7,543 nt of DNA from Actinomycetota bacterium (GTDB lineage: Bacteria > Actinomycetota > Acidimicrobiia > Acidimicrobiales > JAFATL01), in contig JAFATL010000235.1 in assembly GCA_019243975.1 (NCBI GenBank), positions 1-7,543 on the forward strand, written 5' to 3'. The notes under the pieces were generated by a model, which had not been told where the DNA came from, made no database searches, and saw only the letters and a list, made by a program, of their open reading frames with translations. Below are positions 6,328-7,543 of the stretch, one piece after another. Position numbers and translations under genes: made by a program. How positions within the stretch are numbered: position 1 is the first letter of the stretch; each line of letters begins with the position of its first letter.

Positions 6328-7131
6328 TCAGGGCTTGCTGAACTTGGAGAGATCGTTGAGCAGAGCCGGCATGTCGAAGCCGTGGGGGCTCTTTTGGGTG
6401 GCGGCGTTCATCCAGTCGGCGCTCAGCACGCCGTAGGCCTCGTCCGCATAGGCCTGGATGAACTCCCAGCTGATCTTCTGCAGGTCGCCCCAGGTGACGC
6501 ACGTGGCGAACTCGTCGTCGTAGTCGACGAGGTTGACGGCGTGGCCGCCCCAAGAGTTGGGCTCGCCCTTGCCGATCAAGGCGATGACCGTCCACGGCTC
6601 CTTGTTCTCGAGTTGCACCTGCGCCGTCTCGGGCAGGCGCAACCCCAGGTACACGCCGCCGAACAGGAAGATCGCCTGCTGCAACTGCAGCGGCTGGTGG
6701 TGGTCGACCAGCACGTAGGCGGTGATGCGGTCGCGGCCGATGCCCTCGTGGCGCCAGTGGTGGAGCACGTCCATCATCACGCACCCGTTGTCGGTGTTGT
6801 TGTGGGTCGGGTGCTTCGGGTCGCGCGGCTTGTAGCCCGACACCTGCTCGTACGCCTTCAGCACGTCGGCCATCGTGAGCGAGCGTTCCTTGCCGGCGTT
6901 GGCCGTCCAGCACTCGATCTCGTGGGCCGGGGCGGCGATGGCGCAGTCGCCCAACTCGTCGTTCATGTACATCGGCCAGTCCGGAACCTTGTCGGACAGC
7001 GTCACCCGGGCCGGCGGCTCGGGCAGGCCGATGTCGTAGTTGGCGAGCTCGAGCGTGCGCGGATCGACTTTGCGCTCATGCTTCCCCAGGCGCTTGCCCG
7101 GGATGACCATCTTCTCGGTCGGTACGGCCAT
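6328..7131 (-). CDS. Uncharacterised papain/C39-like cysteine-peptidase-fold protein
   Basis: I do not recognise a named gene. The 267-residue product has no signal peptide or membrane segment and seems soluble. A motif reading MNDELGDCAIAAPAHEIE (56-73) resembles the active-site helix of papain-like enzymes. Cys63 would be the nucleophile, and Asn57, six residues earlier, occupies the place of papain's oxyanion Gln19 (Cys25 minus six). GGHAVNLVDYDD (195-206) supplies a candidate catalytic His197. The following VTWG (212-215) resembles papain's NSWG, but the catalytic Asn is replaced by Val. From memory, similar proteins with LGDC, GHAV and TWG occur widely as hypotheticals in actinobacteria and phages. 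It may be a peptidase, a transpeptidase-like enzyme or an inactive relative. ATG 7131 is preferred; GTG 7143 would add four residues (Met-Cys-Arg-Ala). A GGGGGG run 11 bases before the ATG is a poorly spaced ribosome-binding candidate. A strong inverted repeat follows the stop, so it is probably monocistronic. Confidence 0.8.
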   Translation of the reverse strand: MAVPTEKMVIPGKRLGKHERKVDPRTLELANYDIGLPEPPARVTLSDKVPDWPMYMNDELGDCAIAAPAHEIECWTANAGKERSLTMADVLKAYEQVSGYKPRDPKHPTHNNTDNGCVMMDVLHHWRHEGIGRDRITAYVLVDHHQPLQLQQAIFLFGGVYLGLRLPETAQVQLENKEPWTVIALIGKGEPNSWGGHAVNLVDYDDEFATCVTWGDLQKISWEFIQAYADEAYGVLSADWMNAATQKSPHGFDMPALLNDLSKFSKP

Positions 7132-7238
7132 GGCTCGACACACCCCCCGTTCCCGCCGATATCCGACAGTTTCACCCTATGTGACGAACGAGCGGCTCAG
7201 GCGTTTCGCCCATCCCTTCCAGCGGGGACAACAAAGGC
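7132..7238. promoter_or_regulatory. Divergent intergenic region between peptidase-like and DoxX genes
   Basis: This 107-base gap separates two divergent starts and should hold both promoters. On the minus strand TAGGGT (7179-7174) is a possible -10 about 42 bases before the peptidase-like ATG, with no convincing -35. On the plus strand no TAnnnT is seen near the DoxX start, but GGGGA (7224-7228) lies 10 bases before its ATG as a loose Shine-Dalgarno. GATATC at 7158-7163 is a short palindrome of unknown meaning. Unlike the other first genes here, both flanking genes would have leadered transcripts. Confidence 0.35.
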
Positions 7239-7543
7239 ATGGATGTTGCAACCTCAACTGCTCTGCTCCTGCTCCGCGTGGTCGTTGGCCTCCTCTTCGT
7301 GGGCCACGGCACCCAGAAGCTCTTCGGCTGGTTCGGCGGTCACGGGCTCGAGGGCACCGGGCAATTCTTCGAGAATCTCGGCCTGAAGCCCGGCATCAAG
7401 CACGCCCGGGCAGCTGGGGCAGCAGAGGCGGGCGGCGGAGCGCTGATCGCACTGGGGCTGCTGACGCCCGCGGCGGCAGCCGCGCTGATCGGCGTGATGT
7501 CGACGGCGATCCGCACCGTGCACCTCAAGAATGGGCCGTGGAA
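7239..7543 (+). CDS. DoxX family membrane protein (3' end cut by window)
   Basis: An open frame runs from ATG 7239 to the window edge (101 complete codons, no stop), so the protein is partial. It begins with a hydrophobic helix, residues 4-22 (ATSTALLLLRVVVGLLFVGH), then GHGTQKLFGWFGGHGLEGT (22-40). This HGxQKLFGWFGG pattern is the hallmark of the DoxX family. A second helix region at about 59-78 (AGAAEAGGGALIALGLLTP) and the start of a third (79-92) follow, as expected for a four-helix protein of about 130-170 residues. DoxX-like proteins are integral membrane proteins linked to quinone or thiosulfate oxidation in archaea and to thiol/oxidative-stress complexes (with SodA and SseA) in mycobacteria; here the role is unknown. 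Possible ribosome-binding bases are GGGGA at 7224-7228. An overlapping ATG at 7243 is out of frame and gives no such motif. Confidence 0.88.
   Translation, partial: MDVATSTALLLLRVVVGLLFVGHGTQKLFGWFGGHGLEGTGQFFENLGLKPGIKHARAAGAAEAGGGALIALGLLTPAAAAALIGVMSTAIRTVHLKNGPW

Noticed and set aside
7243..7245. Second ATG just inside the DoxX start
   Set aside because: It is in a different frame from the DoxX motif and gives no recognisable protein.
6187..7386. 399-codon plus-strand open frame over the peptidase-like and flavin reductase genes
   Set aside because: Antisense shadow of two supported proteins. It also runs out of frame into the DoxX gene, whose own frame carries the family motif.

Overview
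This 7,543-base window is GC-rich and densely coded (gaps mostly 0 to 110 bases). It looks like a chromosomal stretch from a high-GC actinobacterium. Acidimicrobiia would fit, judging from strong G/C third-position bias, GTG starts, F420-type luciferase-like oxidoreductase motifs and signs of leaderless transcription, but this is an inference: no rRNA or other taxonomic marker is present. I see no tRNA, rRNA, CRISPR array, transposase, integrase or prophage gene.

Layout from left to right. (1) A GH13 alpha-glucosidase on the plus strand fills most of the first 1.55 kb with a complete catalytic set. (2) Its 3' end overlaps by 14 bases the 3' end of a minus-strand pair: an AI-2E-type (PerM-like) membrane transporter followed by a DEDDy 3'-5' exoribonuclease of the RNase D type. 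The pair is joined by a 4-base ATGA stop/start overlap, so it is probably one operon. (3) A second, diverged AI-2E-type transporter starts head-to-head with the first and runs on the plus strand. The two starts are separated by only about 20 bases, which hold the palindrome CGGTA-TCG-TACCG with a -10-like hexamer on each strand. (4) Converging on the second transporter, with a 3-base gap, is another minus-strand pair: a flavin reductase/FMN-binding-domain protein and a luciferase-like monooxygenase, separated by one base. The GGAGG ribosome-binding site of the second gene lies inside the last codons of the first. (5) A perfect 17-bp inverted repeat separates that pair from the upstream minus-strand gene, which encodes an uncharacterised papain/C39-like cysteine-peptidase-fold protein. 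(6) Divergent from that gene, the right edge carries the first 101 codons of a DoxX-family membrane protein, cut by the window end.

Functionally these are mostly housekeeping or accessory metabolic genes: glucoside hydrolysis, RNA 3'-end processing, membrane transport or permease-like functions, and flavin-dependent redox chemistry. I see no single pathway tying all eight together. The most noteworthy signals are regulatory. First genes of transcription units repeatedly show TAnnnT about 6 to 8 bases before the start codon and no Shine-Dalgarno (a leaderless pattern), whereas the operon-internal luciferase-like gene has a strong one. Also notable are the shared palindromic -10 between the two transporters and the long perfect inverted repeat beside the peptidase-like gene. 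The peptidase-like protein is the least understood product here.
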